A stretch of DNA of 64,000 nucleotides from Agrypnia vestita (GCA_016648135.1 JADDOH010023172.1:1-64000), one strand, 5' to 3'; numbered from the stretch's first letter, positions 20,447-33,030 are shown. The notes: generated from the letters alone by a model not told the origin. Numbers and translations: made by a program.

Positions 20447-21240
20447 TAATATTTATTTATTTATTTATGGAATCTCAACAGCACAATACGACATGTAATC
20501 GACAGTTAGTAAACCAATAACAGATCCACGACAAAATAACGCAGCAAGTATGCGGCAAAGCAACAAGAACATGAAATAATTAATTAAAGGCAAAACAGAA
20601 TTGAAAATAAAATCGAAAGCAGTACAAAGTAAAAACGAAAATATATTACAAAATAAAGAAAATATTAAATTAAATAAGAAAAGGAAAATATAGTTACAAT
20701 AAAAAAATAAAATAAAAAATATCCAAAACACAAATAAACCAAAAAAGACAAAAACCGAAATAGATCAAAATAAAAGATACGAATGGGAGTGAGAAGAAAA
20801 AAGGTGAGGTGGCTGGGATTGAAGTTGGACAATAATGTAATATATGTTTGAGTAGAGTGCATATGTCAGCCAGTGACGACACAGAGCGTGTAATATAAAT
20901 TTAAAGACATTTTCAATGACAATCTAGTGAAAATAAAGTTAACACTTAAAGAGACGATATAACTTCAATACTAACTTCCACTATTACTTTATACACGTTA
21001 AGATATTAAATTTTTTTATTTTTTTTATATACACATACTTTATTACATTTAAAATTGTACTTTATATTACTATACTCATATTTTATTGCTTATATCTTTT
21101 CCTACCTATACATATACTTGATATTTTTATATTTTACTGTTCATATGTTTATATTTTATACCTGATATTGTTCTATATTTGTATATTACATGTAAAAGCC
21201 TATAACGGGCGTGAATAAATAAATATACGATTTTTAAATA
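20447..21240 (+). mobile_element. A-rich/T-rich tract ending like a LINE 3' end
   Basis: A 330-bp purine-rich stretch (20580-20810) is followed by a T-rich stretch (20980-21180). The tract ends TGTAAAAGCCTATAACGGGC then GTGAATAAATAAATA, which matches the end at 35815-35875 (TGTAAAAGCCCAAAACATGG ... AATAAATAAATA). The shared terminus suggests one LINE family. Coding sequence is absent. Confidence 0.45.
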
Positions 21241-22310
21241 TTGTAAAAAAATATATTAAAAAAATTCATTGCACTGCACATCATAGCTTCATCTTCTTAA
21301 ATGGCAGTCTCATTCTATTCCTTCTCAAGTTAGACGAATAGCCATTTCGTAAAAATTACCTCACGGGCGCTTTACACGTAAACTATTTAGTCTGACTATT
21401 TAAAATTAAATATTGTTTTGTGAACTTATGAGTACGCTTATGTCAAAATTTACTTTACATTTAAGTATTTTTTAAACACGAAATCATTGATGCACTGGTT
21501 AAGTTACCGAAGCCATCACTTCCGCGCTTTTGGGCTTGACACCGCAAACACTCTTTCACTGAACTTGTGTGAATCGATCAGTCATTGCCAGAAAATCTTC
21601 TGGCAATGGTTTATCGGTTCTTGTAAAATAGACGCTGATCTGATACTCTGTCGTCTACCATTCAAATTTTCTGGGATGCAGAGCTCTTGTAGAGTTAGAG
21701 GAGGCTTCCTGTGTTTGCTTTGCAATTTAATTCCTTTCAATTTAATTTATACTAGGTATTTCTAAGATAGAGAGCCAAGGTTGTTTACGCAAAAGGTAAT
21801 TGTGTGCGAGAATTTTCACATTTCATATTATAATAATATCCGAGCTGCCGGATTTGAAATAGGTTATAATTCAGCTGTTGTCGACACTTAACACCACAAA
21901 TTCATTTGTGACTCGACTAACTGCTTCAGGGGTAAGATATCTCTGAATACTTCTAATCTGTCTTAGTTAACAAAGCGTTGCTCCTGTTTGACAAATAATG
22001 ACGTTTTGTAAAGCTGTTTCGTTACCATCGTTTACAAAATCACAAAGCCGAAAATAAATTATTAAATATTAATCGTTCTCCCCATTGATCGAACAGCTTT
22101 CACTGTAAAGTTTTACGATGCCATTAATCAAGTTGAATTAGAGTATCGCGTTATCAAATTGACGATGCACAGTGTGGAGGTAATAAATAACTAGAAGTTA
22201 TTTGTTTCAGTGCTCGGTCGGATGATCGTATTTCGTGTTTTTATTTGTGTTCATTTGAATTTAAAGGGTTTTCTCGGTGTCTCGGCTTTCTCTGTTTAGA
22301 TATTATTTGC
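21241..22310. other. Non-coding, with one short hairpin
   Basis: A perfect 11-bp stem (CATTGCCAGAA, 21583-21593, with its complement 21598-21608) has a 4-nt loop. A block at 21362-21376 (CTCACGGGCGCTTTACAC) resembles the CR1-like tail. Otherwise nothing recognised. Confidence 0.5.
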
Positions 22311-22720
22311 ATCTCATTAGCCGATATCATTATGTGGCTTTCTCGGCGCCCGCCAGCCCCGTACCCCCAGAGCCCGGGGTATAAATAATGACTTCCAGAA
22401 CAGGCAGTAACGCTGTACAAAATGCCAAATTTAAAATGGTGCGCCGATGCCGCCGTCCGGATCAGATGCGAGCTGCGAAATGGGGGATGGTAAAAACATG
22501 TGACGAGAAAGAAAATTAGGTTCGGTCCCGAGAGCGGTGCGCTTTGTTATGTTCTCGGCTTCGGGACCCGCGGGAGCGATTAGGAATGTTGTTCGGAAAA
22601 AGAAGGCTGTATGATAAAACAAAAACAAAAGAACGGCGAGCAGTCGTTCAAATTTAATCCCTCGAAACAATATCAACATCACCGGGGCGAAGTTTTAGAA
22701 CGACATATTAGCTTTAACGG
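22311..22720. other. GC-rich island, candidate regulatory element
   Basis: High GC at 22335-22600, with CCCCGGGGT-like sequence just before TATAAATAA at about 22380. This could be a cryptic promoter or an intronic enhancer. The 83-codon minus ORF is unrecognised. Confidence 0.35.
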
Positions 22721-22884
22721 AATCACTAAATCAGCACTTGGCTTTTAATGAGATATTCAGAATCGCACTTTGTTCGGCAATGGTCTTTTTTTCGTAGGAA
22801 AATTAATAAACACGCGCTACAGTGCTGACTACGGAACCCAAAACCGATATCCGTGTCCATTTACATAGTTTACGAATTCCCAGG

Positions 22885-22950
22885 ATCATCAATATATATA
22901 TAACATATAACATACTTTAATATTAATATATAACATACTTTAATATTAAT
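22885..22950. repeat. Short AT-rich tandem repeat
   Basis: ATATAACATACTTTAATATT occurs twice in succession. Confidence 0.8.
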
Positions 22951-22959
22951 CGAACGAAT

Positions 22960-23340
22960 TAATATCTTTTTCGTGATTGAATCAGTGTTGGAAGGCAGTG
23001 TACCGGGGGGCTCAGGAAGGGTTTTCACTTTAAGGAAACAGGCTCAGTAAGGGTTCACTTGAACGAAACAGTCTTCCGATAGTTGGTCAGGCAAGACGGA
23101 TCACGACCCCGTGTGTTCGTTAGTCTTCTTGCATCATTTATAGATCCCAGACCCTATCGGTTCGGGTTGCCCTTTTCTTACACAGGCGTGAACCAATTAA
23201 AGATACACGTCGGGGTGTCGGCCGACCCTTCCCTACGGAAACTTCTCCTAGAGCCTTTTATCTCGGAGTTTCCGTACCGAGAGATTTTCCCTCCCAGTTA
23301 ATCGGTTCAGGAGGGAGAGCAACAAGCAACCATTTCTTCG
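22960..23340. other. GC-richer non-coding segment of unknown origin
   Basis: About 370 bp with repeated GGGTT.CACTT and GAAACAG phrases (23010-23075) and an inverted pair ACGGAAACT/AGTTTCCGT (about 23234-23275). A 72-codon + ORF is unrecognised. Composition differs from both flanks. Confidence 0.4.
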
Positions 23341-23369
23341 GAAACATTCAAATAGAGATTTATTGTTGG

Positions 23370-24080
23370 GGAGACTGGAAACCTAACTGAAATAAACAGT
23401 CGTAAAAAATGTGGCTTTGTGGTGATTTGATTTAATACGCGGTTTCAAGTAGTTTTTAGAGCGGTTATGTTAACTTGGGTTTGAAGGAGTACTTAAGAGA
23501 GGTTAAGATAGGTTTGGTTTGAAGTTGTATTTAGGGAGATTAAAAGCTGCAAATCGAACTGAAATAAATATGAAGTTGTAAAAAAGTTTCAGTACGTGAT
23601 TTGAAATAATATTTAAATAGTTTGGGTGTGGTTTAAAGTAGTATTAGTAAGGTTTATGGTAGACCTCTTTTGTCATATGGCATGCTCGTAAACACCAACA
23701 CACCGAAATAAGGTGCGTCTTTCGCACGGCTTACATACTAATTCGATTGTATTTATTAAATGGGAAGAGGTCTAGATGCGGTTTTGGCACAATTGTAGTA
23801 TTTAGAGGTTAGGAGTTGGAGGCTGGAAGCCAAACTGAAATTAATATTTGTAAAAATGTGTTTTTTTATTTGTAATACACGATTTGAAGTAATATTTAGA
23901 TAGTTTGAGTGAGGTTTAAAATAGTATTTATAAGGGTATTTATTAGGTACAATTGTAGTATTTTGAGGGTTAGGAGTTGGAGGCTGGAAACCAAACTGAA
24001 ATAAACAGTTGTAAAAAAATGTGGTGATTTGATTTAAAGTGCGGTTTCAAGTTGTCTGTAGAGAGGTCAGGTTTGAAGTA
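23370..24080. repeat. Array of diverged long tandem units
   Basis: The phrase AACTGAAAT(A/T)AA starts units at about 23385, 23559, 23838 and 23994. Each is followed by GTAAAAA-rich sequence, GTGATTTGA/ACGATTTGAAG and GGTTTGAAGTA/GGTTTAAAGTA. Spacings are about 174, 279 and 156 bp. The long unit carries extra sequence (about 23655-23790). This looks like an old minisatellite or satellite fragment. Confidence 0.6.
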
Positions 24081-24656
24081 AGGCTAGGAGTTCAAGGTTC
24101 GGCCGATTAATCAGCCACGTGGTCACAAACTGTCGCTCCGAAGCTCGTTCCAACCCGAACGTTTTGTCTCTGATCTGCCGCCGTCGTATTTTGTCAGTCT
24201 TGACAACCATGAAACCGACTGAATAGCTTCTTCCGAAGTAAAGATTCAATCTTCTCTCTCGTGACAGAAGTTGTTGAGTTATTGTTCAAGAATGCGAACG
24301 GACAATAAATTGTGTGTGGTTTAAATACGAAATTTTGAAAATCATTTGAACGTCAAAATTCTGAAACAAAATTGGTGTAAATAATATTTGTGTAATAAAT
24401 AAATATAAGTATTAAAAATTGTGTGACTTAATTGCTTATAATGCTAATGTCGAACAGTGCGATTTGATTTCGTTATATTTACACATCGTATTTTAGGTAC
24501 CTAAACGCGATTATTCGTAGGACTACGCGTAGTCTTTGTGCATATTTTTAGATTGTATAAAAGATTTGATAAAATATAATATTAATGTGGGTACTGAGAA
24601 ACAAAATTAATTGTTTGACTGTGAGAGTAGAGTTTTAAAGAACACCTAAAACATTT
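24081..24656. other. Non-coding, nothing recognised
   Basis: GC-balanced to 24240, then AT-rich. A CACGTG E-box lies at about 24116. Confidence 0.5.
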
Positions 24657-24813
24657 GAGCCCTTGCCCGGAATAACGTTGTATCCAACACAAATGTCAAT
24701 TTTGAGTTATTGATGGAGTTATATAAGGTATGTTATTATGCATCGTTTAAGGTAAATAATATGTCAAGAAAAAAATATTTAGGCTTCTGGCTGCATTTTA
24801 AAGTTATTGGTTT

Positions 24814-25062
24814 GTGGAAGAACGTTGTATAGTGTTTCTCAAAATGGCGTCGCCGAGCGTCAATATCGTGGAGCGTGGTTTAATTCACATGAATAAAGGG
24901 AGAAAACGAACATCTAATGTTTTAAATTGGAAAGATATCAAAGCCAATAAGTTGAAGGATGCAGGAAAGGAGTTTTTATCCAGAAAAAATATTATCAAAC
25001 CTGCAATTGACCCGCCAGAACATGTTTGTGGAATAACGTTGTATACGATTTGGCAGTTCTGA
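24814..25062 (+). pseudogene. Transposon-internal ORF piece 1 (82 codons)
   Basis: Reads through NKGRKRTSNVLNWKDIKANK and GKEFLSRKN to PPEHVCG. The basic KRxxxxxNW..(I)K..K..GKE(F/Y).SR pattern resembles the N-terminal part of uncharacterised transposon-derived insect proteins I have seen, but I cannot name the family. It stops about 500 bp before the second ORF piece, consistent with an internal deletion. Confidence 0.45.
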
Positions 25063-25558
25063 TTGATATTGTGATTTCATATGTGACAATATTATTTTGT
25101 CGAACGTTAACTGATTTTACTCAATTGATTTATCCATATTGATATTTGAAATGCTTTTTGATAATAATGCTGGCTTTATAGTGCTCTTTATATCGTAACT
25201 TAATATAACACCGATACAAAAAGTTTATTTAATTCCTCATTCTTTTTCGCAGGGTCGAGTTTGTGCCAAAAATGTTTAAATCCGGGATGTTTTCTCCATT
25301 TTAATATCAAGATAAATATTTAATCAGTATTCAGGTTACTGAATTACAATGAAAAAAGTAATCATCTCGTCTTGTGTATTAAGAAATTGAATGTCCGACG
25401 TCATATTCAGCAAACAGACGGAGATATGTAATAGTATGTACGATAGACTTATCGTTCCGTAAAAGCTCTTTACCTACTAATGATCTCATCACAATCAGAG
25501 CTCAAACCTTCCACAAAGAATTAGAATCATTGACCTTCTATAGCTTTCTACCAACTAT

Positions 25559-25762
25559 TTGTGGAAGGAGGGCAAAATTGGCTACCGTTTGGAAAAAAAT
25601 CATGCAGTTAGGGAGCCTGGAACAAACTTCAATGTATTCCAATCTACTGCCAATAAGCTCAAGGACCTCGATGACATTTGTGAATTCATGTTAGAAGAGC
25701 ACGCTGCTTTTAAAAGGCATTATCAAGTAAAGCAGAATAAAAAAATCCATTTTGCGGAATAA
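25559..25762 (+). pseudogene. Transposon-internal ORF piece 2 (67 codons)
   Basis: Contains REPGTNFNVFQSTANKLKD and CEFMLEEHAAFKRHYQ before its stop. Probably the C-terminal remnant of the same lost transposase gene; this is inferred from position inside the TIRs. No catalytic motif is seen. Confidence 0.35.
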
Positions 25763-26039
25763 CGTTGTTTGTGAAAATTTCATATACAACGTTTTTCCAC
25801 TGATTCAGGATGTTTTTTTACAATATATTCAAATTTAATTGACTTTTCCCCCTATTTTATATTGAGATTAGTTAAGAATTATATGTTTGTTATATTTAAA
25901 ATATAAAATGTAATAAATTGTAACTGGTTTCGTTTTTTCAATTTTTCTCGGAATGAGAGTATTGTTGGATACAACGTTATTCCGGGCAAGGGCTCATTTA
26001 TACCAGTTAATAATGATATTTTCAGCTTTTGTCTTTCAT

Positions 26040-26121
26040 TCGTAACTTATTTAAAAGCATACTTTTTTCAGCGCTTTTCAATAAAATCCGAACCTCGGGT
26101 GAAGCCGGGTAATAAAGCTAG
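26040..26121 (+). mobile_element. Helitron-like 3' end
   Basis: CCTCGGGTGAAGCCGGGTAA then TAAAGCTAG|A: a short CG-rich hairpin followed by a few bases and CTAG is the usual 3' terminus of lepidopteran Helitrons. The extent of the element to the left is not visible. Confidence 0.5.
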
Positions 26122-29100
26122 ATAAAAATATAAAAATAATAGCGATTTTTTCATCAACATTTTTAACAAGAGCTAAAATCTGTGAACTAAGCAGAAATTT
26201 ATTCATTATGAAAATTGTGATTGTTTCACAACATTTATCAACCTAACAATAATAATATAAAACCATATAAAATTATATCTTTAATTTGTTTTAAGTAAGT
26301 AAATTATATTATAACCAATCGCCTTCATGTTTGGAGTTTGATTCGATGAATGGAATGAGAAAATAAAACATACGTTTTTATTTGAACAACACTGGTGGCA
26401 TTTAATCTGAACAATGGGGGTCATTCTCATTATACTGTAGCATTACATCGATGAAGAAAAAAAGCAGACTACTACTTTGTTAATATAAGAAATTGCTCTG
26501 GGAATTATTTAGTATAAAACTTAAGGACATAATAATACCGAAAGTAATACTCCGCCATTTTGAAAGAACGGCGGGCGCCTCGGTGAAATGTCTCACATTC
26601 ACAACCAGATAATTATAATTTATATCGCATCGTTCTCTGTTTATGGACCCTTTTCGTTTATAAAACCTTCATAAAAAGTTAAATTTTTCCCAAGTTTCTT
26701 AAGAACGTTGACTATATGAGACTGTATTTTATATACTACAATTTTCACCCTGTTTCCAACGTGGTGAAAAGATTTTTTCCGTTTTGCTACGCAAATATCA
26801 TTTTTCAGGATTTTTTTTACCACCTTAATTAATTTTACGCAATACATATTTATCTTTCAATAATGTGCATACATAATCAACTCTACGGACATCTTTACAG
26901 TCCGAATTTGGTGTTAATTTTTAGGTGGGTAAAATCATGGCCGTACATCCAACAAACTGGTTTACCGCCATCTTTTTTTGAATTTGTCCCGCGGCGTTTT
27001 GGCGCGAAATAAACGAGGAATGCTTCTATGATTGAACGGGGCACTTTGTCAAGGGACCTTGTCGTGAGCTTATTTTTCTACCATGTAGGTACGTAGGTAT
27101 GTATCGTGTGTTGTGTCAAAAAGGCTCTTAGTAATTTAAAAAATTGTTTCAGTTTTGTTGTGTTGTATTTCAAAACGTTATGAGTAAACCTTTGTCTGCT
27201 AAATAAAGCCTAATAATATATTTAAAATATCGGGGTGTGACATTTTACAAAAAAGTATTTAGTTATTCATTATGGTTGATTACAATGAAATTTTTTGGGA
27301 AATATTTAATATGCTTTATCAACGTTTCAGTGTCTTCACCACCCTTCGTGATTTGGTCGTATTATAATGGAAATTCTTATCGGTCGTTATTCAAATTTGC
27401 ACACAAACTTCTAGTCGTATTATAGTAAACAACCGTTTTTATTATATTGTTTATTTAGCGACGGCGTTCAGCTGTCACGGCTCATTTACATATTCTCTTA
27501 AGGCATTCTAATATGAATGATTCCGTACCAGAAATATAGCGGCCATCCGAAATACAAATTCCGCCGACGTATGTAATCACTCGCAGTTGTTGAACTTCAC
27601 CGCGAGCGCGTCACGTGCACGTACGACTTCTACATTGAGACTACTTATCTATGTGTTAAATGTATATATTTAATATAATAAAAACACACTGATCTCTAAT
27701 TCAAACCTCTTTGTCTGGAAACAAATTAGACATTCATGAATAACATCAATACGAGGTCAACTTATCTTCCAGAAGCTTCTTTCTTCTATCACATTTAAGA
27801 ACTGTGTTCTTGTTGGTACACATTATTTGGTGGATTTAATTTTTTCTAGGCTTTTCTCTGACTTCATTCAATCACGTTTATGTGTTGCATCTAATATGTT
27901 CTGTCCATTGAAGCCTTATTACGGACCTCTTTTCTTGCATCCACATAAAATAATTTACTATTACATATTTTTATTATTATATTCGAACAAATAACCACCA
28001 GGTTTTCATGACTCGCGTATTGACTTTATTGACTGAGGATGACAGCTATCAGCCTTCAAATTGGCTGTCGCTGGAAAAAAGTGTTGCCAATTCGTAAAAT
28101 AAACCGTAAACACCATATATGCAAACACTAATGGCATAACATTATCTTTGCAATAAAGCCAATACCATGGTATTATTATCACATTTTGATGAGTTTTATT
28201 TCATTTTAAAGTTTTATACCTCTAAAAATACACTATACATGCAACGATGGTGACTAACTACAAATATACTAAAGAAATAAAAATAAAATGGAATTATCAC
28301 AATATTTTTTACGTCTATACCTGCATTGGAATACGATGATACTCTGGTCTGAACGTCTAGCTAGGCCTGTATCTCAATAGCCTTTTTTATTCATTTTTTA
28401 TATCCGCGCCTACCTACATGTATACACAGCGTAGCTTTGCAGATGAACTTGTGGCCTGTTTTAAAGCTTATAGAGGAGTCAGAAGTGTCTTGCTGTCTCT
28501 TTTCTCGGCGACTAACAAATACCTGTTTGGTCGTAACGCGTGCCGCGTGTCAATGTTGGAGATTGTTAATTGCTTTTTCATGGAGCTAGCTGGCTAGCTC
28601 AGATTCCAGTGAACATCTGCAACTTAAACATTTTATTTATATTCTTAATATTTAAAGGCACGTTCACGAGTAGTCACGATTTATTACCTCATGACATGGA
28701 TGTCTAAATCGCTAAAAGCTGGTATCGCTCTTTTATTTACGTCACACCGTTTACTGGATTCTCGTTCACATCCATAAATTTTCTCATGTACGCGTCGATC
28801 CTTGAGACTTACTAGTTAGGATGTTTGAGTATTGTTTTCCAATATAAAGTCGCTTTTTATTTTTGATACTATCAATATTCACCTTCATAGCATTCTGACC
28901 ACACTTGGCGAGTTATTTTTTACTTCATAACCATTCTTCATTAACTATATAATCGATGATATGTTCATTATTCTCTCGATCGTATACTTACAGATTTTCT
29001 ATGTACATACATACGTCGGGCGACTGCATTTTTAATTCGCAACATATTTATATTTACATCCTTCGCGTGGATCCCGAAAATATAATTGTATAACGTTATT

Positions 29101-29905
29101 TTTCTCTTGCGCACATTAATATCCAGCTACGCTACGTTTGTTTCATTTAAAAAAATGCTCAAAACCATTTTTAAATTTTTGCAAAATTGCTGTTTTAAGA
29201 ATCTGAGAGATCTTAGAAATAATAAATAGATTTTGAATCATACTTTTATGCTCGTCATCATGCATGCACGCATGCGCTTGTATATTTTTTTCATTTCGTG
29301 TTCAATTCAATTAAAAAAAAATTCAATATCGTGGCATCGATACGTCTATATTTATCATTGTGATTGAAATTCATTCAATGACTGTCGCGTGCTTACGTAG
29401 GATGGTTTCTATAAAACAAATGTAATAATTACATAATTATATTCCTACAGTACAGCAACATTATAATGTTTTTTTTTTTAATAAAAATGATCGAACATTT
29501 AGAACAAAATATCGCATATTGACCTGATTCGTATATATCAAATAAAATTGTCACTTTGGAAATTGTGATATAATATCAAGGATAGAAAGCCAAAGGGGCG
29601 TTAGCCATTATTTCGAACTTTAAAGGAGAGCAAAAGAAAGTTCTGTCAATCTGATTTTATCAATAATTTTTTCGATTTCTATATTTGTTAATCCAAAACA
29701 CGTATGGAATTCGTTTAATAATAAAATAAATATTGACTAAATTGGATTGATTAAACATTCTCTTGCTCTTATATAATATCCTTGATAATAATCCTCGATA
29801 TAATCGCTAACGTCCTATTGGCTTTCTACCCACGATATATAAATTATCCCGTAGCTAGTAACAAAACCTTTTTCATTGTATTTTGAATAGAAAATAGTCT
29901 TTTGA
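26122..29905. other. Long unique AT-rich intron-like DNA
   Basis: No gene, RNA or clear repeat recognised. Slightly GC-richer patches occur at about 26555-26590, 27455-27620 and 28490-28610; the last has the palindrome GAGCTAGCTGGCTAGCTC. ORFs here are all below 70 codons. Confidence 0.5.
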
Positions 29906-30263
29906 GTGAAATGTCAATAGTCACGGAGATAAGCATAAGACATCGACATTAGCATATTTTTTTCAATATATCTGACTTATTTTATGTAAAACGGTGGAGT
30001 ATCACTACAGAAACTTATATGGTATATGAAAAAAAAATCGCTTTGATACAAATCAAATAAAATGATCAATTGCAGAAATTTGAAAAATATATTTTTTAAG
30101 GTTTTTGTCGTTTTGTTTGATTTGTATTAAAGCGAATGAATTTTTGATATTCCTATAAGTTACTGTAGTGATGCTCCAACGTTTTACTCAAAATAAGTCA
30201 GATATATGGAGAAAAAAAATCATGTTCGATGACGTTTATCTCCGTAACCGTCGACATTTCATT
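29906..30263. mobile_element. Foldback element (family D)
   Basis: Imperfect arms of about 150 bp are inverted about a centre near 30085. Left landmarks are GAAATGTCAATAGTCACGGA and TATCTGACTTATTTTATG. Right landmarks are AAATAAGTCAGATATATGG and CTCCGTAACCGTCGACATTT. The phrase AAAGCGAATGAATTTTTGAT recurs in diverged copies at 51.9 kb. Non-coding. Confidence 0.65.
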
Positions 30264-31359
30264 GACAATGTAAAGAATATTTTATATTCAAAATTGAATG
30301 AATACGACTCCCTGAAGGTTTTGCTTCTAGTTATGAGACCCTGTTTATAACACAAAATAGGATTTAATACCCAAGATGTAAAATAATGCGAAGGACCTAT
30401 ATAAAGTATTAATATTGACTAGATTTTTCTCTTCTATTGAGTAGATTTTTCTCTCGTGTATATTCTGTTTACTTTGTCGTTACAGGATTAATCTCAGGCA
30501 CGCAGCCCTAATGTATATATCTCCGTGAACACAAACTTAATTTGGACTTGTTTCTCTAAAATGAAATATGGCGCTCGTGATGTAAGTGTCTACTGGAATT
30601 AAAAGTAATGGCGTCTGCCGCGGGCCCGACCTCTGGAGCGGAATATAAGCCTCGGAAAGAAATATCGGGAGGCGTTCCTTTGTAAGGGAGCAGCGACGAG
30701 GGGTAGCTATTGAATAAAAACGTTTAAAGAAACATTTGCATAATTACTCCACCTCCAAATACTTTTTTAATGGTTTCTCCACGAAAAACGGCGGAGTAGC
30801 GATTTATTTTAGAAGCAAATAGTTTTTGCGATCACCATAAAGTAAGCATAAATATCCTTCACTAGCGCTCAATCCGTCGAGTGGCAAACAACAATATTTA
30901 ACACTGCCGATCCGGTATGGGATACAACTTAACCCCAAATATCTTATTTTTGAAACTATTCAATAATTAATAATGACGTATCGAGATGGTAATCTTTGTA
31001 ATCCTCATAAATATCCTAAAGAATATAGCATCCAAACTACAATTAATACTCATACTCAATATAATGAATATACTCAAAACGCAAATATGACTGGGGTGCC
31101 GTTTGTACGCCGATCCTATTTCCGATCTTCCGGTACCCGAAGGTTAACGAAACAAAAGCAAAGATATATTTGAAATTTTTCATTTTTTGCATATACATTT
31201 TCGTCACCCAATTCGGAATTTTTTTATGCTAAAGTCTCCTCATGCCAATCCAACTCGTATGAGTGCAGTCAGCGCGGGGAGGCGTCCACACAAAACCACT
31301 TCACTGTCTCATGGATGCTAAAGAAATCAATTTATTAGTAAATAAATCATAATAAAAGG
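30264..31359. other. Non-coding, small GC patch at 30600-30690
   Basis: The patch contains GGCGTCTGCCGCGGGCCCGA. A short + ORF (30973-31173) has no recognisable feature. Confidence 0.5.
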
Positions 31360-31770
31360 AATGAAACAAGATTGAATATCGTGGAAATGCGGTCACTAAG
31401 GCGCTCGTGTGGAAAATCTTTAGTCGAGAGAGTGACGAATGAACAAATTAGAAGTGAATGTAATGCTGGCTGTAGCGTGGTAGACGGAATAAAGAAAAGA
31501 GTGCCGAGATGGTTTGGTCATGTAGAACATATGCGAGGAAATTATGGTAAAAAAATATATGGGGGCGAGTGTTGAAGGCAACAGGAATAGAGGGCGCACT
31601 CGAAACCCTGTCATAATAAGATACTACAAGTATTGGAGGATGGCCCTGTTAAAAGCCTCAACAAACGTAGAGCTTGAATGAGAAGATGTATGAATGTAGC
31701 CGAAGCAAAAGTGGCGTTCCAAAATATAATAATATTGGGGGGAAACGGCGTGATGGTTAGTTCGTTAGTA
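31360..31770 (+). mobile_element. RTE-like LINE 3' end
   Basis: The + strand reads MRSLRRSCGKSLVERVTNEQ, then IRSECNAGCSVVDGIKKRVP and WFGHVEHMRG: the classic thumb/C-terminal stretch of insect RTE-like reverse transcriptases. The frame breaks after about 31575, then later pieces (MNVAEAKV) follow. It ends with GGAAACGGCGTGATGG, the terminus shared across the family. This is the best-preserved member in the window. Confidence 0.8.
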
Positions 31771-32734
31771 AATAAAGTGTGAAATTTGAGTAGGTACATA
31801 TGAGTACGGAACTTTTTATTGCGGGAGAACTGCGACAAAAATGATTGATTGTAATGGATTGATTTGTCCCGTCGTCAGCTAATCAAAGCTTTTTGAAATT
31901 ATTGCATGAAAGAAAGGCGATAGCTATTTTAAAAATGGAACACGTATTGTACGAATATACTATCATTTAAATACCACTACGTACATAAAGATATACCTAA
32001 ATATTAATTTTTTGGTGATCTAAGATGGTTAGCATAGCGAAATTTGTGTCGCAGTTTTTTTTTTATATAAATATTTTTTGTGTTTTCTACCGGTTTTATT
32101 GCTTAATCAAAATTTTTTTTCAAATTTCGATCGTAAAAAATTTAATAAAAGGATTTCACAAGTGACATATATGTTTACCTGTGTAACAGTTAGGACGATG
32201 TTTGCACCTTTCCCATCAATGAATATAAATCTTGATAAAGTTGCCGAAATCTTAAATTCATAAACTATAGGTTACAGGTGTAGTAGGTATCACGTGTGTA
32301 ACTATCTACTACCATTATTTCTTAGAATATGTGCGTCGTACACCATACTACCCTTATATATTAATGTTGTTCTAATTGGAAAAAATATTCATAAATTCAG
32401 TTAAATAAGTAAAATTAACATTAAAATGTTTCCGGCGAGGGACCAAATCCCGTGACTGGCGGGGATACTAACTTCTGCATTACCAACGGACACGAATATG
32501 ACGTGAAATAAATGTCTACAGAAATTTTAAGCTCAAGTAATAAAGATTGTTACAAAATTAACATTAGTACCTACAATAATTAATATCCCGAGTTAGGTAA
32601 ATTCGGAGTTACGTTATTTTCAATTCCATTAAACCCTAAAAATTGCTTGCGGAATGTATTTTAAATAAACTTAAGTTTGTTTGTTAATTTTTTTCCTTTG
32701 TCTTATAACATTATATAAATAAATAAAATAAAAT
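31771..32734. other. Non-coding, nothing firmly recognised
   Basis: About 32428-32495 could be a decayed minus-strand tRNA-like SINE head, but too little is conserved to call it. Confidence 0.45.
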
Positions 32735-33030
32735 TTCGTCTTCTTCATCTTTATTTAGACTAAAGAGTTTGTTTGTGCAGGAGTTTCCTCTTGAGATGCT
32801 TGAGAATTCCAGCTATTTCTCCATCGTTTCGGGGATCTCCCTGGTGGACGCGGTCCATCTGGTAGTCCATGTAAAGCTATGTATGATAACCTTGTTGTAC
32901 TAATTTTTTTGTACTTATTGGTACAGTCTGTCGCCCCCATCTGACCACATCTTGAACCTCGCAGACCTGCGACCTCCCGGATTGCTCTATTCCTCACACG
33001 ATCAGGCAGTCTCCCCAGCAATAGCAGTAA
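32735..33030 (-). mobile_element. RTE-like LINE 3' end (minus) with GAA-rich tail
   Basis: The minus strand reads RLPDRVRNRAIREVAGL, later PPGRSPKRWRNSWNS, and stops near 32758. A GATGAAGAAGACG tail follows at about 32738-32750. The order and the R-N-x-x-I-R and KRWR motifs match the family at 1.7 kb. Confidence 0.7.

Larger units (their letters stand above)
24657..25995. mobile_element. 1.34-kb DNA transposon with perfect 33-bp TIRs
   Basis: The ends are exact 33-bp inverted repeats starting GAGCCCTTGCCCGGAATAAC (24657-24689 and 25963-25995). Both sides are flanked by ATTT (24653-24656 and 25996-25999), a 4-bp target duplication. Inside are two unlinked ORF pieces and six copies of a 15-bp motif related to the TIR (see findings). 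A 4-bp duplication would suit Sola-type elements among others, but the superfamily is not established. The structure is that of an internally deleted, non-autonomous copy. Perfect TIRs suggest recent mobility. Confidence 0.8.

Noticed and set aside
31360..31770. Intact reverse transcriptase gene
   Set aside because: Only the C-terminal region is present and the frame breaks after about 31575.
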